Positions 60,796 through 64,000 of a DNA stretch of 64,000 nucleotides are shown in pieces (position 1 is the first letter of the stretch; each line of letters starts with the position of its first letter). Where the stretch lies: assembly GCA_028278425.1 (NCBI GenBank), contig JANQEJ010000284.1, forward strand, positions 1 to 64,000, written 5' to 3'. A model generated the notes under the pieces. It was not told the origin of the DNA. It worked only from the letters and a program-made list of their open reading frames with translations, and did no database searches. This DNA comes from Planctomycetota bacterium (GTDB lineage: Bacteria; Planctomycetota; UBA1135; GCA-002686595). The position numbers and the translations under genes were made by a program.

Positions 60796-62337
60796 ATGCT
60801 CCGCTCGTTCCCCGCCCTCCTGACGTTCCTCGCCTCGCCCGTCCTCGCCGCCGACATCACCGTGGGACCTGGCGGCAGCATCCAAACGGCCATCGACGCC
60901 GCGTCGGCCGGCGACCGGGTGATCGTGCTTCCCGGGTTCTACGTCGAGTCGCTCGACATGAAGGGGAAGGCCATCGAGCTCGTCGGCCTCCTGGGAGCGG
61001 ACGTGACGACGCTCTCCGGCAGCTACGGCACCGGGCCGGTCATCTCGATGGCGCAGGGCGAGGGACCGGGCACTCGCATCCGCGGCTTCACGATCACCGG
61101 CGGCTGGGGAGGCTTCGGAGGGGGCATCGCCGGGATTCCCCAGCTCGGACCTCGCGCCACGGCCATCGTCGAGGATTGCATCATCCGCGGGAACCAGGCC
61201 TACCGCGGGGGCGGGGTCGCCGGCGACTTCACGCTGATCCGGTGCCTCATCGAGCAGAACAACGCGGGCACGTTTTCGGCCATCGGCTGGGCCGGCGGTG
61301 TCTACGGCGCGCCGGTGATGCGCGAGTGCGCGGTCGTGAACAACACGGTGGTCAAAGGATCTTGCGGCGGCGTCTACCTCTCCGGGACGAACCCGGCGAT
61401 CCTCGAAGACTGCGTGATCGCGGGCAACCGGGCCTACAACGTGGGCGGCGGCATCCTGGTCGAACCGAACGCCACCGCGACGATCCGGCGGTGTCTCGTG
61501 ACCGCGAACACCCTCTCCGCGGGGTGCTTCGGCTACTGCGGTCCCGGGGCTTCCGGTCCGGCGCTGGGGAGCGCGATCTGCGCCTTCGAGGGCTCGACCG
61601 TGCTGATCGAGAGCTGCGTCCTGGTCGACAACGTGGGCGCGGGGGGGACGGCGGGTGCTCCCGTCGGCGCGGCTGGCGACATGACGATCGCGGACTCGAT
61701 CCTGCGCGGCAACAACGGAGACCAGGTGGACACGGCCGTCGTCACCTACAGCAACGTCGAGGGCGGCGCGCCCGGCCCCGGCAACTTCGACGCGGATCCG
61801 CTGTTCGTGAACGCGCCCGGCGGGGACTTCCACCTCGCCGCCGGCTCGCCCTGCATCGACGCGGGCACGCCGGGCAAGCTCGACCCGGACGGTTCGCCGC
61901 TCGACGTGGGCGCGTATCCGTTCGCCGAGCTTTACGCTCGCCGCGACGTCGCGATCGAGGGACTCCCGGGATGGGGCTCGCTCTCCGCCGACCTCGGCGG
62001 CGTCCATCCCCTGCGCATCCACGCGGGAAGCGGGTCCGCCGGGCGCCCGTACCTGATCCTCGGGTCGGTCACCGGCACGAGCCCGGGGACGCCGGTTCTA
62101 GGCGCGACGCTGCCGCTCGTCGCCGACGCGTGGTTCGCCACCACCCTCGCGAATCCCAACTCGAAGGTGCTGGTCAACACGCTGGGTGTCCTGGGGCCCG
62201 CGGGCACGGCCGACGCGAGCATCGCGCTGCCGCCCGGCATCGTCATGCCGGCCAAAGCCTGGCACGCGGCGCTCGTCCTCGACGCGGCGTCGCTCACGGC
62301 GACGGCCACGTCGGCGGTGGAGCTCCGCCTCGAGTAG
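60796..62337 (+). CDS. Secreted right-handed parallel beta-helix protein with shared C-terminal domain
   Basis: The 513-residue protein begins MLRSFPALLTFLASPVLAAD, a signal peptide; ATG 60796 begins it. Repeated beta-helix rungs follow, with a pattern of short strands and turns (AIVEDCIIRGNQAYRGGGVA, PAILEDCVIAGNRAYNVGGG, ATIRRCLVTANTLSAGCFG). The opening ITVGPGGSIQTAIDAASAGD and the end FHLAAGSPCIDAGTPG are typical of polysaccharide-lyase-like parallel beta-helix proteins of planctomycetes, but no catalytic residues are evident. The last 130 residues match the C-terminal domain of the divergent FG-GAP protein. It ends 3 bases from the convergent peptidase gene. Confidence 0.82.
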   Translation: MLRSFPALLTFLASPVLAADITVGPGGSIQTAIDAASAGDRVIVLPGFYVESLDMKGKAIELVGLLGADVTTLSGSYGTGPVISMAQGEGPGTRIRGFTITGGWGGFGGGIAGIPQLGPRATAIVEDCIIRGNQAYRGGGVAGDFTLIRCLIEQNNAGTFSAIGWAGGVYGAPVMRECAVVNNTVVKGSCGGVYLSGTNPAILEDCVIAGNRAYNVGGGILVEPNATATIRRCLVTANTLSAGCFGYCGPGASGPALGSAICAFEGSTVLIESCVLVDNVGAGGTAGAPVGAAGDMTIADSILRGNNGDQVDTAVVTYSNVEGGAPGPGNFDADPLFVNAPGGDFHLAAGSPCIDAGTPGKLDPDGSPLDVGAYPFAELYARRDVAIEGLPGWGSLSADLGGVHPLRIHAGSGSAGRPYLILGSVTGTSPGTPVLGATLPLVADAWFATTLANPNSKVLVNTLGVLGPAGTADASIALPPGIVMPAKAWHAALVLDAASLTATATSAVELRLE

Positions 62338-62339
62338 CG

Positions 62340-63992
<1,653 letters not shown>

Positions 63993-64000
63993 GGGCACGT

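Overview
The window is GC-rich DNA from a bacterial chromosome, most likely Planctomycetota. That assignment is an inference from gene content. Supporting signs are an ECF sigma factor of the acidobacterial/planctomycete type fused in one operon to a kinase-TPR protein (17.4-20.5 kb), a receptor kinase ending in a formylglycine-generating-enzyme-like domain (13.1-15.8 kb), a lipoprotein with an H-X9-DG-like motif (5.5 kb), and many large secreted proteins with a common C-terminal style. Genes are tightly packed and often coupled by 4-base GTGA/ATGA/TTGA overlaps. I saw no rRNA, tRNA or CRISPR array.

Left part (0-38 kb) is mixed chromosomal content: a membrane protein fragment, an alkyltransferase-like DNA repair protein, a glycosyltransferase/aminotransferase pair, a prolyl oligopeptidase lipoprotein, a CgeB-like glycosyltransferase, mogA coupled to a polyferredoxin-TPR protein, an aldo/keto reductase, two signalling kinases, a cupin/JmjC-like oxygenase and a cation/proton antiporter. 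Three long paralogous secreted proteins lie on the minus strand at 21.4-29.8 kb; the antiporter gene and a decayed island (FG-GAP pseudogene, PilZ protein, IS256-type transposase remnant) sit between the second and third. At 31.5-33.4 kb an unrecognised protein is coupled to a ComEC-like metallo-beta-lactamase protein. A BNR/WD40-like protein with a MoaD/ThiS partner, two bacterial PH-domain proteins and a GNAT acetyltransferase follow.

The main feature is 38.3-58.8 kb, twenty coding segments on the plus strand forming a contractile injection system of the extracellular (eCIS, Afp/PVC-like) type. In order they are: AAA+ ATPase, DUF4255 cap-like protein, two sheaths, tube, tail assembly chaperone, a DUF6760 segment without a start codon, second tube, a Pro/Ala-rich disordered protein, LysM baseplate protein, hub, spike, PAAR tip, gp25-like protein, large and small baseplate J-like proteins, gpI-like tail protein, fibre with an S74 auto-processing domain, a coiled-coil protein, and a DUF4157 protein whose C-terminal region looks like an unknown effector. 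No tape-measure protein is evident. The chaperone/DUF6760 junction looks like a candidate programmed -1 frameshift, as known for phage tail assembly chaperones.

The right end (58.8-64 kb) carries a secreted FG-GAP/VCBS protein and a divergent secreted beta-helix protein that share a C-terminal domain, then a gamma-glutamyltransferase-like protein running to the window edge.
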